Position numbers and translations under genes: made by a program. A stretch of DNA of 64,000 nt from Schistosoma mansoni (Eukaryota; Platyhelminthes; Trematoda; Strigeidida; Schistosomatidae): positions 14,271,749-14,335,748 of the forward strand of contig NC_031495.1 of NCBI RefSeq assembly GCF_000237925.1. Direction: 5' to 3'. Shown here in pieces: positions 21,870 through 35,436 of this stretch. Under the pieces are notes generated by a model, which searched no databases, was not told the DNA's origin, and worked only from the letters and a program-made list of their open reading frames with translations. Numbering within the stretch: the first letter of the stretch is position 1; every line of letters begins with the position of its first letter.

Positions 21870-21891
21870 TATATATATATATATATATATT
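21870..21891. repeat. (TA)n microsatellite
   Basis: TA dinucleotide run of about 11 units in intergenic DNA. Confidence 0.9.
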
Positions 21892-22067
21892 GAATTCGCA
21901 ATGCGCGAGTATTGGTTAGGGACGAATAACAAGAACTTAAACAAAAATTCACTGACTACGAAATGGCTAAAGTTCTCAAAACTCACTTTGCCAAGCGACC
22001 AAATCATGCAAAGAGTTACGTAGTTTAAACAAGGGCTTCTTAAGATGATGGTTGAGGGTGGTTAACA

Positions 22068-22115
22068 GGAATCCCTGGACCTAAGTTTCGCGCTACTTGG
22101 CACTCGCCAGCAAGT
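22068..22115 (-). ncRNA. Hammerhead ribozyme motif, third type, core-mutated
   Basis: On the minus strand: ACTTG, core CTGGCGA, stem II GTGC/GCGC around loop CAAGTA, GAAA, stem III hairpin CTTAGGTC, then CAGGGATTCC. Stem II pairs fully (one G-U) and CUUG/CAGG closes stem I. The core should read CUGANGA; the invariant A6 is G here, so this copy should not cleave. Expected cleavage would be after 22078. Confidence 0.65.
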
Positions 22116-22469
22116 CGAGTCATCTAGACTGGTGGCCACATTACAACTTGGTCGATGAAAATCGATCTGAAACAAAAAGGACCTGATGTACTTGACATTG
22201 ATCACCGCCCAGTGATCAATCAATTGTAGAAGTGTTTCTTAAACGACAATAGGGATGAGCATTATGTAAGTAACACCATAGATATTAGTACTTGGAAAGT
22301 TACTAAAGCCCGAATCCAATTAGCCTTTTAATTGTTAGGACACAGGGTATGTATGTGTTGAATCTCTTGTAATCGAATACGTGACATTTTTATTCATTCA
22401 TCTGACTAAAATATCACTAAATGAATGAAGCTTAGCAATCCTGTCGCAACTGACCAATTGTGTGGACAA

Positions 22470-22900
22470 AAAGAATGGAAGCTGCTGTAGGCCTGTAGCA
22501 CCGGTCACAACAATTTCGAAGGCACTAGTAAGTCCAGTAGATTAAAAGGCAGGAGGGTCTTTAGACGTCCATAAACTCTTTCACGAGGAGCAATACGGTT
22601 TCAGAAAAGGCAGATAACGTGCCACGAACGCTTCATTAGTGCGGGACGGTCGGACAAATTTTTGAGATCGAAAAGTTCCTATACTTGCACTATTTCTGGA
22701 CTTTATCTGGCTGTTTAACATTTCGCATATTCTGATCTACTGGCTGAAATCACCCAAATAGTGTTTACAGATCATCACTTTTCTTGGTCAAGGAATTGGT
22801 TACAAGATCGAAAATTCTGTACTAAAATTGTATATCGAGGAGCTGATACCAGGGTGGCGTCATGGTTTTTTTCTTAACTAGTGGGCCTCTTCAAGCCCAT
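22470..22900 (+). mobile_element. Degenerate CR1/jockey-type LINE reverse transcriptase relic
   Basis: The plus strand, read through stops, gives LFHEEQYGFRKGR followed by ILALFLDFIWLFNISHI and GVTRVAS-like remnants, which match the order of RT motifs in CR1-like elements (QYGFRxGR, FLDFxKAF). No frame is intact. The 3' UTR may continue to about 23290. Confidence 0.5.
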
Positions 22901-23683
22901 ATGATGATTGTCCTTCGGCGGACAACTTCGGAAAGGAGACTAAATAATCATGCACTAATTTATGCACTACTGTCCTTCGTCAGGAACAGCTGTGCTTGAT
23001 ACGTGCTTCATACCTTATCATACCGCTATTATCAGCAATGTCACCATTATTGTTAGCCGATATTTGATTGCCTCACCCCTTATCAACGCCATCTATTTAT
23101 TACGATAAGACTTTTGTCTGTTCACATTTTTTGTGTACTCTATTTCCTTACTAATTTTGACTGTTGTCTTCTCTTTGCTCCTCTACATTGTGAAATTATA
23201 ATCCTTATCATGCTAAAAAATAAAATCCTACCCGGTAATATGATAGCTACTGGTCTTAGGAATCTCACTGCCCAAGAACAATCATACACCTAAAAAATAT
23301 TAACTCCTAAGTACCAATATAACTCACCAAAATCTGTGATACCGAGTAGCTAGACCACCCGCATTAGACAGAACAGAAAACCCGGAACCATAGTGTAAAG
23401 TTAAGAAAAAAGCTCAAAGCAGTCGATAGGGTCATCCAACCTCATCACAAAGATATTGTTTATTGAAAGTACAGCCCTTACAAGGTCACTCACTGCTTAC
23501 TAAATGATCCACGTGTACGTATTTGAATATCTCAAGGATTCCAACTCTTAAAAAAGGATATTTACCTGTGTTATACCCAAAATCAGTCGGTATTTCATCC
23601 CTGTCGTTTTAAGGAGTTATCGAAGCAAGACTTCTGACACCCCCATAACCTGTTCTTGCACAACTTCACCAGTCAGATTTCTC

Positions 23684-26600
23684 ATGATATACCTTACTCT
23701 AATTGCTAGGGTAGCCGATGGGCTCCCACTTGCAGCAACTATTCAAGATGACGAACAGGTAAGAATCACTTATCTGCTTAATAATATTGTTTGGTGTATT
23801 CATGTGAATCTTTGTTTTTGCGTTAGTTACAATTTTATTACAGACAAAATCGAAGGTTGACCGTTTGAACCACCATTTGACTTCACTGAAATAACCATAA
23901 TTACTAAGAAAACAAGGTAAATGGGCGTAACAGCTCAATACTTGTCACTGCAATTGATGTTCACGATGCCGGAATCCATCAAAATTAAATCGTAGCTAGA
24001 ATTCTGAACTACAACAGAAATCAAGTAGTTTATGTGTTTGTGGGAGAGTAGACTCACTCCCGAAAACTCCTTTTCTATGTTTCAGGATTTCGATAATAAT
24101 AATTATTATTATTATAACAATGTTGATTCATGTCCTACTTTCCGTTTGATGTTTAAAATAACTTGATGAAATACTCAATATTTGTAGGAGTCCTAATACT
24201 TAGTAAATCCGCACCATTACAGCATCTTACCCAAGAATAAAATCGCGAGCTGTAGGTACGTATATGGATGTATATTTGACTCCTAAACAGTAAGTTTTCG
24301 TCAGGAATGGCTTTGTAAAACGTTGGCAAGAATACTTCCTGACCTGATATTGTACGCTGGTCTGGGATGATTAATACATCTGTCTTTCTCTTTATAAGTT
24401 GTTTCAGGGATAAATGTTAGCTAAAGTTGGATAACGTCTCGACCACCGTAGATGGTGTGTTTCTAAACAATTAATCTTCAATAGCTACAGTGGTTATAGT
24501 TGACCTCTAGTATGTCTAGTGCCCACATCAAACATGGTTCGGAACTCCGAAGACGAAGTCGTATATGATTATAGGATGGCATTAAAACCTAGTACCGGAC
24601 ATACTGCACAAGTACTACTCTAGATCATCAAGGTAACTGATGGTCAAAAGAAATACGAAAGGTTTTGATAACCATCTGGTTAAAACTAAACAGAATAAAC
24701 CTGGCAGCTAATACGGAATATGAGTGTGGCAAAGGGAGACGTCTAGTGAATCTTAAAGGCTCCGGCATTTGTACGGAAAGTAAAGTAGTGAACATTTTCG
24801 TTGTTGTAGGTGATATCAACCTGAATGTTTTTATGATCATTGTTAACTAGGTATTTGATCATCACACTCCAGGTAGGTTCGTCACAACTTTTACTACCAG
24901 GTTAGATCACCAAGCTAAATTCCCTATGAAATATCTACCATATATGGACCAGGGAAAAGTACAGGAGTGCCAGTTTTTATGTCCATGCCTACATATCAGA
25001 CATATTCTTAAGGTAGGAGTGGTTTGATTAGATAATTATAAGTACTGGCGGTATTCAGGACAAGGGATTAATGTAAAACTGATTACTGCTTGGTAGTATA
25101 GTTGTATTATCTAGTCCTTAGACAGATTTTTAGAGCAATGGTTACGTTCTACCTGTTTTTTAATGAGTTTTAGACTTGAGAAATGCTTAAGAACATATTT
25201 GACCTCAAAGATATGATCACAGATATATCAATAACGTCAGATAACCTTCACAGCAAGTGTCGCATAGTGCCTTGTACATTAATCTGTATTTGGTAAATTA
25301 ATTTCTTTAATACTGGCATCTCCGAACTTGGAAGTCATCGCTTTTGATTGGTACGGCCAAGGGTAGGGAGAGTCCGCTCTCCCTCTCGAAATGCCCTCAC
25401 ACGACCACGCGTATACGGCCACTGCCAGGGAAGTCCTACTCACTGCCTTCTCGCGGCATTACTGTTGTTTACGAAATTGAGAGGATGAAAAGCGAATGCA
25501 TGGCGCTTTGATCGAGTTGGTGGATATGGAAGATTCACCTAAGGGAGTTGGAAAACCCTGACTTCAAACCAGTGGTGAACATGGGCTCCAGGATTCCGAG
25601 AGAACAAATGGCGTATGAACCTGTTGTTGGTCACCGGCTACCATGCGACTGCATTTCCTGACGTTGCTCCACTTCCTTGTGGATCAGACCATTACGTTGA
25701 AGGCTCCGGGTATGGCCCCATAAGAAAACCACCTGCTTTGGTCTGGACACCCGGGTAGTATCACAGCCCACACACAAATCAAGTGACTTGTGTGGCGCAT
25801 ATGTACTCGGTGCACCTTTTTAACAATATTAGTGTGTTCAAATAAATAAGTGCATTTTTTAACTGACCTATGTGACATACTCGGCTAATAAATGTTTTGG
25901 CCAAATGGCCTTAGTTGGATCGTGATAATAGTTAGCCCTAACCACCACATTAAAGTGCCACCTACTCTTGAAAAGTATAGAGTCATTATTTTGGCATCTG
26001 AAAAATTATTATTTCATGTAGTAACCAACTCAAGGAATGTACAGCAAAAATTATCTTGTCTGATAACGATAGTTGCCTACACATAAATTAACCAAGCACA
26101 TATTCAATGACGGTGAGTTGTGATTGTCAGCCAAAACATAAAAGATGGGAAGGATAGTTTTAAATAGTAGTTAGGAATTGTTGAGGGTTAGTAAAAAAAT
26201 TAACATCGTAATAAAACCATGCACAAAGAAAACGACCTTATAATAGACCTACAGAAAGTAAATGTAACATTACACAGAGCTATGCAAAGTTTCTTTCAAA
26301 CAATAGACTAACTGGGACATTAAAACATTCTGTAACTCGGATTTGAGAAACCTTTGACAGATGTGGAGAGTCGAGCAGCGTGATCTAGTAGTCGCATTTC
26401 TGGAGTTTCTTTCTACTTATTTTAATTAACACAAATACTGGTACAACGGCACCAAAATATGTAAACGCCACAAAAATAGTGAAATAAAAACACGAAAAAA
26501 TAAAGGAATCGGCCAGTGAAATATATAGCGAGAAAGATATTTTTTCATTCAAGGGGGTACCTTTCATTACTATGAAGGATGTTAAAGAAAGCTGCAACAG

Positions 26601-29600
26601 GATCCTCACCGACTTTTGTTGAGGCATGTCTAATAATTCCACAAGCCACTGATTTGTATCATTTCTAGAATCCGAGCCACGGAGCCATATTAATCCGAAA
26701 ATGCCATTCATACTTGGCTTTTTCCCATACAACGGGACTATGTCTTAAGTTAACCACCTCTTTACTTTTTCCACTCCATCCTAATGTCAAAAATTAATGC
26801 ATGCTGTAGAAGCCTCTGGGGTGATATTTTTAACGTATTGAAGCCTCTAAAGTTAGTGTTTCAAGGTGGTGATACTAAGCTAATTATCGTCACCATCCCC
26901 GAAGGTTCATGGCCGAACCTTGGTATTTTCAAATTATTGTTGCCAATAAATGTCAAAAATCCTTTGGAGACAATGATGATCAAACACAAATAGTTGCTGA
27001 ATATCTCCAACTCGAACAATGTAGGTTACAAGATGATAGAGCAAAATTACTGTCACTGAAGCGAGCTTTTCAACTACTAGCAGTTCACCAAGAGCGAGTT
27101 TAAGCCCAGACTTTGGTCAGTCTTGCAAAAGTACTTAACATTTTGAACATGCAAAGGACATACCATAACTATGGGCATTGGTTGCTAATCGAAAAAGTGG
27201 CGTTTGCATGTCTTGGTTGTCACCAAAAAGTAAGACAACATCATTCACATACTCAAGGTCGATATTTTCTCCAGATCCACTCTACTCCACCCTCTTTCAT
27301 CAGAGTTGTTCTCAGGATGTCATCGACGGCATGGTTAAAGGGGAATGGTGTGATTGGACAACCCTGTCTAACCCCACTATTCAAAAGGAGCAGTAGAAAA
27401 AGATGATTATGTGCTATCACTCTGAGTTGTTTGTGTACAAACCATTCAAGATGTTAATCAATTTCTCAGCCACACCTTCCGACAGAAAATCTCAAAGGAC
27501 AGTGCTATCTAACGAATCAAAGGCATCTCTAATACCAAAAGACAACGATTGTTGGCCTGTAATCAGTATATTAGTGTCCTAACATGTGACGGTGGGAAAG
27601 GATATAATCAATTCATCCAGAACCAGAACGAAAGCTAGTTTGCTTCTCGCAAGTCAATTCTTCACGGTTATTGAACAATCTGCAAAGTATAGCGGAAGCT
27701 AACTGTTAAGACGCAATCAAATTAAACTTATCTCCCTATAGTTGTTGAGTAGGCAACGCAGTTCCTTTTTAAATATATGGACAACTATTAATTCATTTCA
27801 GGATAATGGTACACTATATTTTCCAAACCTTTCCGAATAACCCAGTCAGTTACTTGACTAGAAGTTCTCCATCCTTAAAAAAAGCCGGGAGTAAGTCTTA
27901 AGTCCTATTGCTTTTTGGAGCTTCAAGAGTAGCATTTCATTGAGGGTCTCCATCTCGCTATTTGTATCAGTCGTCGCTGATCTCTGTCTTTACGCAAACT
28001 TTGGGTCATTTAATTAAAAATTAACATTTATCATCAAACTCTTGATTCATTGGAGAATACTGGTATACTTTAAATAGTGACTAATCTGCAGAAATTCATT
28101 GCCCATGAGCAAGACGTTTCAAAAAGCCACAGGATGTAACCCGCTATTTTCATGCCACTATTCAAACGCAATTAATACTCATCATTTTCTGATGGATTTG
28201 CCGATTGCTCTGAACCTGACTTCGGAGGAAGCTACGGCCGATTCGTTCATATAGACTTATTCAGGACTATACATTTGCTGACCACTAAGACTCAAGATAA
28301 GCTTTGCGAAAATCCAACCATTATCTGAGTCCAAATAGGTACTCTAAGGGAAGCAACGGTCTTGTGCACAGTCACGCCACCTGTAGATAATCACGATATG
28401 GCCAATATGAGTTCTGGCTTGAGTTGCAGAGGTAAGACATCAAGTGGTTATCGATGATGACCGTACTGAAAGTCGGAGCTGCTCAGAAACAAGTTGTAGT
28501 CTACACAAAGCCGCATTAGCCGGTCACCGTTATCTTACCTGTGGGAAAGCCTAGTAGCAGCATCTAACGCCAAAGAGAGTACCAGATATCGTTATTGTAG
28601 ATTTTATACTGTAATGCTAAATAATATAAGTTAACTAGTGATGATATTGGCTCCTGATACTTTTACTCTTATTCTAAATGTTTATTCATTTGACTATTTA
28701 TCACTTTTCGTATGAGATTCTTATTTCCTTTGCACTATGTGTGAAATTTTAGTCCTGTCTTTGTTACCAAAGCAATGCAACTAGTTGCTCATTTCATCGT
28801 GTAAGTAGATGTAAATTTCAATGTTATATCCAACTTGTTGTCAAAGTAAACTTAAACATCTGATCAAAATCTTCTGCCCATTATAACTCTCTGTTATATC
28901 CCGTGGAGAATTATGAATGGTAACTTTGAAGACTATTTATGGACCAATGTGATATGTATATATTCTATTGTATAATTGTTAAGTAACTAAACTATTCATA
29001 TTCGTGTTCCTTTTACCATAAGCTTTATTTTGACTTATGAACTATTGTTATATGATTTACCATTCTTGAGTTATGCCCAGTCCATTAATTACTGTCCCCC
29101 CTATTCACAGCCACATTCGGCCAAATCTTGTACAAATGTTATTTTCTATTTTATGGTACGATGTGGTCAGTTTGGTTGGTATATAAACCCAGTATGTTTA
29201 ATAATAATGATTCATATTGCAGAGGCTGTTATTGGTGTTCTGGACTTAACTGGCTGAGCTACAGAGAAAGCAGGACTGATAATTGCTCAAGACTGCTCAT
29301 AGAGCTTTTGTGTATCATTAGGCGATCAATAAATTCACCGTTCTCCAATTAACGGTCTTATCACGCCCATATATCAAACAGGGCACGCATCCGATCGATA
29401 TAATACTCTCCCCTTTCTTTATTATGTAGTGACAATGTAAAGTTGTGTTTAATCCAGTTTCAACCAATTGTTTTCGGATGACTTGGAGTTTTGAAAATAA
29501 GTTAGTTACAAAGCAATTCAAAAATTATTTTTTATGTATCACATTGAGTTTAAATTACTTGTGGGAAATAATTTTTATTGTGCTATTCTTAAAACAACTT

Positions 29601-32169
29601 TGTTAGATTTTGTCCCTTTTTATTTCAGCTAAATCGTGAAATATTCCAGTATCAAAATCAAGCAAAAGCACTCGTTTGTCGTATGACTCCTACTTCTCCT
29701 TCTAGATGCTCTCTTATTGCTGGTCCTTACTTGTTTCATTATCTGCTAGATCGTGGTGTTTGCTACATTATTCTTACAGACTCACAGTTCAGTCGTACAA
29801 AAGCCTTTGCATTTTTAGAGGCCATACAAACAGAATTTTACGGCAAATACTACCAACAAATACAAACAGTTTCAAGACCTTACGCATTTCTTGATTTTGG
29901 TAAATTTGTTGCTTAACTTTGTTCATTTTATTAGATCACATTATACACAAAACTCAAAAAATCTATAGTGATAGTCGGTCATCCAATCTTAGTCAATTAA
30001 ATGTAGCATTACAAGACGTACAAAGAATCATGGTACAGAATATTGATGATGTATTGCAACGTGGTGACGTGGTGAAGCACTTTCAAGTAAGTTTAGATTT
30101 AATGAAGTACGCTTCTAACTCCTAAAGTTATTTAAGGTTATTCACCTACGTCGTATGGTAACTGGACAGATTACTATTCAACGTAGATACATAACATGTA
30201 AATAAAAAGTAAAGAAAATTTTCGGAAACTGCATTTCATGAAGTTCATACAACCATTTATTTAATCTTATCAAACCATTGGCAATTCTATGTATTTGCTT
30301 CAAGAAATAGTTATCAGTGTTACAATAAGATTTAGCATCATTGAGTCACACAATAACAGTTAGTTTTAAAGATATTTCTAAGCAGCCTGTTCAGTTAGTT
30401 GACTAAATAGTCGTTATCGTATGTACAGTCAAAGTTGATAAGTTTGGTTATGTTGTAACTAGTGCTTGTTCTTACAATTGAAAATTGTCAACCCTATAGT
30501 AAATAAAATGACTGAAATGTTGTTCTTAGTTATTTTAATACAATATTCTGAGTTTTTTATGTATTTCACTCAACTTCGAGATATATCCAGCAATAAAGGA
30601 TTTTACAATAATTATTATTTATGTATGATCATTAGTTACCGAAAAGAGAGGCTGTATAAAAAGCACCATTTTTTTAAAATAATATAAATTGTTATTTACT
30701 TGCTGTTTTGTTTCCTACGTCAACTAAGGCAGTTATGATGCAAGGTACTAGGTGTTTCAAGCAAAACATGAATGTGCTATCTGGCTTCATATACAGAGTA
30801 GCTTGAGTTCTTGTTCGGTAAACTAGACCTTTAAATGCTTCAGGAAACCGAATTGTTTTACGTAGTTAAGTTTATCATCGAATTCTTCTAAACTTGGCGA
30901 TAAGTTTTGTTTAGTGATTGAGAATATAAACGTTTAAGTAGTTTGATTTAGAAGTGGTTTCACGTTGATAGGTAACATTACTATGTAACAGTCGTTTACG
31001 GTGTGAGGAACATTTTTTCTCATTCTCAGCAGTTATTTTAATTATACTGAAATCATGTTCACATTTTGGTGGCCTTTGCCACCGAACATTTTTTCTTGAA
31101 TGTTTGATTTGATGGGGCACGTTTGTCATAAACAGAAGGAAAAGCATTATAAGGAGTCGCCATTCCATTGGATGTCCGTAGTGATGATAAATCTCTTAGC
31201 GATGGGATTTGTTGGATCGAGGCGGCAACTATTTTTTTCAAGAATAATTTCAATACTGTCGTAGAACAAGACTGGGTAGAAGGAATGAGTGTATTTCTAT
31301 CGAAATCCCGATGAACAGTTTTATTTTAATACTAATCATTAGTTATTTATATATAGTAGTGGGTGGTCATTTATAGACTTTTTCTAATCAGAACTACTTG
31401 CACAAAAAATGTTATGGGTCTACACGATGAAATCACTTGAATAATGTTAGACTACTTAGAGTACATGATCTCTATAGCTAACATTAGTTTATGTGCCTGA
31501 TATAGATCGATTTTAGGGACTATTTTATGCTTTCATTGATCATCGATTTAGTTTCAGATCATTCAAGTATATCGATATAATGTAATAATATTAATAATGA
31601 TATATTTCACTCAATAAATTGAAAGTACCAAATTATTGTGAGAGATTACAGTGTTTACATAATACGTGTACATGGCCTCCGATCATCCATTTGCATCTTG
31701 CAGTGTGTTCCCTAATCCAAAATATTTTCTTATCTGATCTTCAAGTGTTCCGCCTACCTCGTGCTTTTAATGTACTAATTCTTCTCTCTCTGCCTGGTGA
31801 CTGACAACCTCGAGACCGCGTTCCGCTAAGTACTACGTACGAGCACTCTTGTGAGTAGCGTCTACCACACTCGTTATTTTTTGTGAAATGTTAAAAATAT
31901 ATTATTTTCTAAGGCAATGGTTTTCATATCATTTCGAAATTGAATTGTCTCAGTCAAAAGTATTTTACTGAGTTACTCTAGGTACACTTCTATTTTATCT
32001 GAAATTGTTTGTAGCCTTGGACTCTCGAGCATCCAACTTGTCTACAATGTCCAAGAAATACCGTCAAGATGCCCACTCACTCAACCTTCAATCGGCCTAC
32101 GTCAAATACATACTTTTTTGCATCTTGATATTAGTAGTTTTCACATACTTTTATATTAGGTTTCTATGA
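23684..32169 (+). CDS. SEC22B: SEC22-type vesicle-trafficking R-SNARE
   Basis: Exons: 23684-23758, 29629-29899, 29935-30086 and 32015-32169 (stop). The first three join in frame (166 codons) with GT-AG junctions. Residues 1-120 form a longin domain: [39 protein letters not shown]. The SNARE motif follows ([20 protein letters not shown], zero-layer R in VLQRG). The last exon gives [19 protein letters not shown] and the C-terminal anchor [20 protein letters not shown]. Total length is about 217, against 215 in human SEC22B. It works in ER-Golgi vesicle fusion. The intron between exons 2 and 3 is 35 nt. Oddity: exon 3 ends in phase 0, while the last exon must be entered with one base pending, so the SNARE motif is out of frame unless a microexon, another donor or a sequence error intervenes. 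Confidence 0.9.
23990..25340. other. SEC22 intron 1, 5' part, nothing assigned
   Basis: Intron sequence with short ATT/TAT triplet runs near 24100. No coding or repeat family recognised. Confidence 0.4.
25350..25852 (+). repeat. Dispersed repeat, copy 2 of 3
   Basis: About 500 bp starting GTACGGCCAAGGG, with CCGCTCTCCCTCTCGAAATG and GGGAAGTCCTACTCACTGCC in the 5' part, the shared middle (GTCACCGGCTACCATG) and an A-rich end (AAATAAATAAG). It has more substitutions than copy 3. Inside SEC22 intron 1, sense orientation. Confidence 0.75.
26405..26700. repeat. LTR-like dispersed repeat fragment
   Basis: Shares patches with 58450-59100, including ATACTGGTACA followed by GGCACCAAAATAT, and a later block with TCATTACTATGAAG. 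This looks like part of an LTR-retrotransposon end, but neither termini nor primer sites could be set. Confidence 0.4.
26870..28560 (-). mobile_element. Degenerate RTE-like LINE (RT and endonuclease relics)
   Basis: Minus-strand reading gives [10 protein letters not shown] near 27260-27232 (the YADD box changed to VNDV). The plus strand there is a shadow of it. At 28560-28380 there is an endonuclease-like piece, [16 protein letters not shown]. The order endonuclease then RT on the minus strand fits one decayed element. Many stops; much older than the LINE at 6.3-10.3 kb. It lies antisense in SEC22 intron 1. Confidence 0.6.
29040..29320 (+). repeat. LTR-like dispersed repeat fragment
   Basis: Resembles 58640-58920 over most of its length (…GTACGATGTGGTC…TGGTATATAAACCC, then GAGGCTGTTATTGGTGTTCT). 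The TATATAAAC block could be the TATA box of an LTR. Family unknown. Just upstream of SEC22 exon 2. Confidence 0.45.
31288..31620 (+). repeat. Dispersed repeat A, copy 1
   Basis: About 330 bp highly similar to 37737-38025. Shared blocks include TTCTATCGAAATCCCGATGA, TGATATAGATCGATTTTAG and TTTCATTGATCATCGATTTA. Not coding and not recognised. It lies in the last SEC22 intron; the second copy lies 6.4 kb downstream in the same orientation. Confidence 0.7.
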
Positions 32170-35100
32170 TGTAATTAGGCTATAATTCTATCCCAGTATG
32201 ATTAACTTGTATAAATCCATATACTAATGGGGAGTTGTGATGCTATTATCAATTTCTTTCTTTATTTATTTCAAGTAAATTCTCATTTAGTAATCTGTTT
32301 TTTTTTCAAAAATTAATCTTCAAAACAATTTTGCTTTTTAATAGTATTATTTTTCTGTATTAACTATTATTATTAATCTTAATATGTGGGAAGTTAAATG
32401 TTTGGAATCATTCGTATATTAGTCACATCTGATAAGGAATGGTCGTCGGAATTAGAAAATTTATGTATAGTCATTTTCAAGAAGTGAGCAGTTCATATAA
32501 CCAGTAAAATTCTGAAGTTCCGTAAGGTTCTACTATTTATAAAAAACGAATCCTGGTACATAGGGCACCAAAATGTTTGATTCAAAAATAATATTGTGGA
32601 GAAAGTTCGTGTAATCAGTAGAATAATGGTTAAGAATATTATTTAATACGAGATACAGTTCAGTCGAATATGCATTCAAGAAAGGTTTGATTTAGTTAAG
32701 AAAATTCATCTAGCTTTTATGAGAAATGCATCAGAAAAGAATACTGGGATCCACACTAGTTTCTGTTTGGATCTATATCTAACAGCGTCTGAGTTCAAAA
32801 GGGGTTCACGACCTCCGACAGAGTAGTTGTGACAACATATTAAATATATATATGTTAACTGACAATATCCTCTTTGACCGTCTCGGCGTGGGAAAATAAC
32901 GCGTAGTATGAAAATTCAATTCTTCACATGAAAATGAATTGTTTGCCTGTAATAAGCGTGGCATAATTTCTCTGAATACAAATACTTGATAATTCCGCGA
33001 TCTAAATGTAAGTCGGTTGTAGTTTTCCATAACCTACGGAGTATAACGGATGTCAATAGTTTAGTAACCGGACCAAACTGGCACCTGAATAATTGATACT
33101 TGAATTGTGTAGCTCCTTCCTGTAGATAGCGAAAATGATCGCCTGATTCGAGGATACTGATACCTTTCCAAGCGGCTTAAAGTCCTAGTGAATATTCATG
33201 AAGAAAATGTCCTAAGAAAACAGCCTACTAAATATCGTGCACATCAAAAATTTGTACTTAAGAAAATCAGATATCACTAGTGGTACTTACGTGATATGTG
33301 GTGCTCAAACAGGTTCTGATCGGCACTCAGGTCATGCGTGAAATTGCGAAACGTGAAGATGTGACCTGTCGAGGAAAGCAACATTAATGAAGTATGTAAA
33401 CTTCTAGCCGTAAGGTTGTAAGTGATGTCAAAAACGTAGCCGATGTAGATCGCGTCCTTCCATTAATTGCAGCACAGAAATCAATGTACGGCTGTCAAAG
33501 AGATACTAGAAATGCACAAAATATCAGTAACACGTGTAGTAAAGACTAGATACTAGAAAGAGGAATAAATATGATCACAGGAAAGAAAGTGTTAAAGCAC
33601 CTGACACGAACGCGAGTGTCTACGATTGGATCACTGCAAGTGTGAATCATGCTCACTAGGTTTCTCAAAAATAAGTTAGCAACTACTTGAGCTACTTGTT
33701 TTTGTTAAGTAGAAAATTGTGATGTGGAGGAAGTCATGATGCACGTGTGTTCAACAGGCGTGATAAAGTGACGTTCGATGGTTTCCATTCTTAAAGAACC
33801 AATGTAGCTGCACTGGTTATTTTTCACTTATATTTTGGATATTTCACAAGTCGCTGAAGCTGGATTGTTATGTTACGAAATAAAATTGCAGTAGGTGAAG
33901 TATTAAACAGGATTGACAAGGAGACACGGCTTCGTTTTTCATTTCAAAGTATAATTATAAACAATCTGTTAATAGTATGAAATAGGAAGAAAGGTTTGAT
34001 ACATAGCAAATTCGTGACGCTTTGCAGAAGCAAGCTGTAAATAATGGATGTGAATTTTACGAGTAGCATGAGGAGTGAAAAACTATATCCAGAATTCGAA
34101 GGATAAGAACAAGATAGAGTGACTCGATGATGCATTTTACAATTAGTGGGTAGTATCTTCTGTTAATAAGATGTCAAGTTGAGGTCAAATTCAACGACGA
34201 AGTTACTAGTAACCTACTTACCTGCTACAATATTTCAATTTCCATGTTGTTTGTCTGTCTGTCTTGGTGAAAATCCACATGTTCGAATCCTGTGCCGTAT
34301 CATCTAAGTGATGAATATAATATATGAATCCTCGATCACTTTATCACAGCCTTGTCTACGTATGTATATGCCCAACCTTAATTCTGATGTAATCTACAAT
34401 TTCATGATGAAGTGTCCTTCGGTTAGTGACATGATCGTCATGTGCAATGTTTAAAATAGTAGTATATTAAGTTTGTGAATGCCAAATGACTTTTATAATC
34501 GATTGGGTTGTGCAAAATGGTGCTCCCTTGTAATGTCTTCCTAATACGTAACTTTATTATAAAAATTTGCGAAAGATCGTACTAATTTTAACAAATTAGT
34601 AAAGCATGATAAGATGATCAAGATAAATACCAGGATAGTAAAGTAGTAGAAGTATTTGTATTAGTACAAGCTTCCAGTAACCGACCCCTGATGTTTTATT
34701 CATCGAGGTTATCAAACGAAAAACAAATATATTCTATCACCGTATAAAGATGAGTGTACTTTGTACATAGTATCGAGAAGGTTAATTTTGCATGACTCAA
34801 ATATTGAGGAAAGCACTTTTCTTATTTGGTACTTATGGTCAATACACGCACAACTTTACAGGTGGTCAAGTAGGATTTTTTTTTAAATCCTCGTCAATAT
34901 TAGCATACATTGAGTTTTACGTACTATGCATTTATATATTATTACATGTACCAAGTGTCTGAAAGAAGTGATATTTCATTGCTCAAAGTCTGGTTAAATA
35001 AATAATCGGTAGTGCATACTAATCTGCCGGGCGATCGTAGAAAACCCAGAATAAACCATAGAATAGGATTCACCCTAGGTTGCCATTCGTCAGTAGCTAT

Positions 35101-35436
35101 TATTTACATTCATCATCTTGTAGTGTTATGAGGTTGAATGCATTTGATCGAATCTCCCTGACCTTAGATTACACTCAAGCTAACAATCATCAGCCAGCTC
35201 CAACTGTAATTCAGAGGTAATTGATGATCTTCTTCGGATGTCTTTGTATGAATTAGCTCTTTGACTGAATTCTGCCAACGAATCTTTCCGTTTTATTCTA
35301 AATTTAGCATAGATAAGTCTCAAAGTATAAATAAATTGAATGTATTACCTGTTAAATCACTATCACTACTCATTAAAAAAACCTAGATTATTGAGTCATA
35401 TTCAAAAGGTAAAAATAAATATTACTTTTAATATCA
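32170..35436. other. Intergenic region after SEC22
   Basis: About 3.3 kb after the SEC22 stop. The stretch 33050-33670 is less AT-rich and looks like retroelement debris, but I could not name it. No gene is supported. An exon of the next plus-strand gene could hide here. Confidence 0.4.

Noticed and set aside
27113-27406. Plus-strand open frames of 97 and 72 aa
   Set aside because: Antisense to a degenerate LINE reverse transcriptase on the minus strand; no family pattern in the plus-strand translation.
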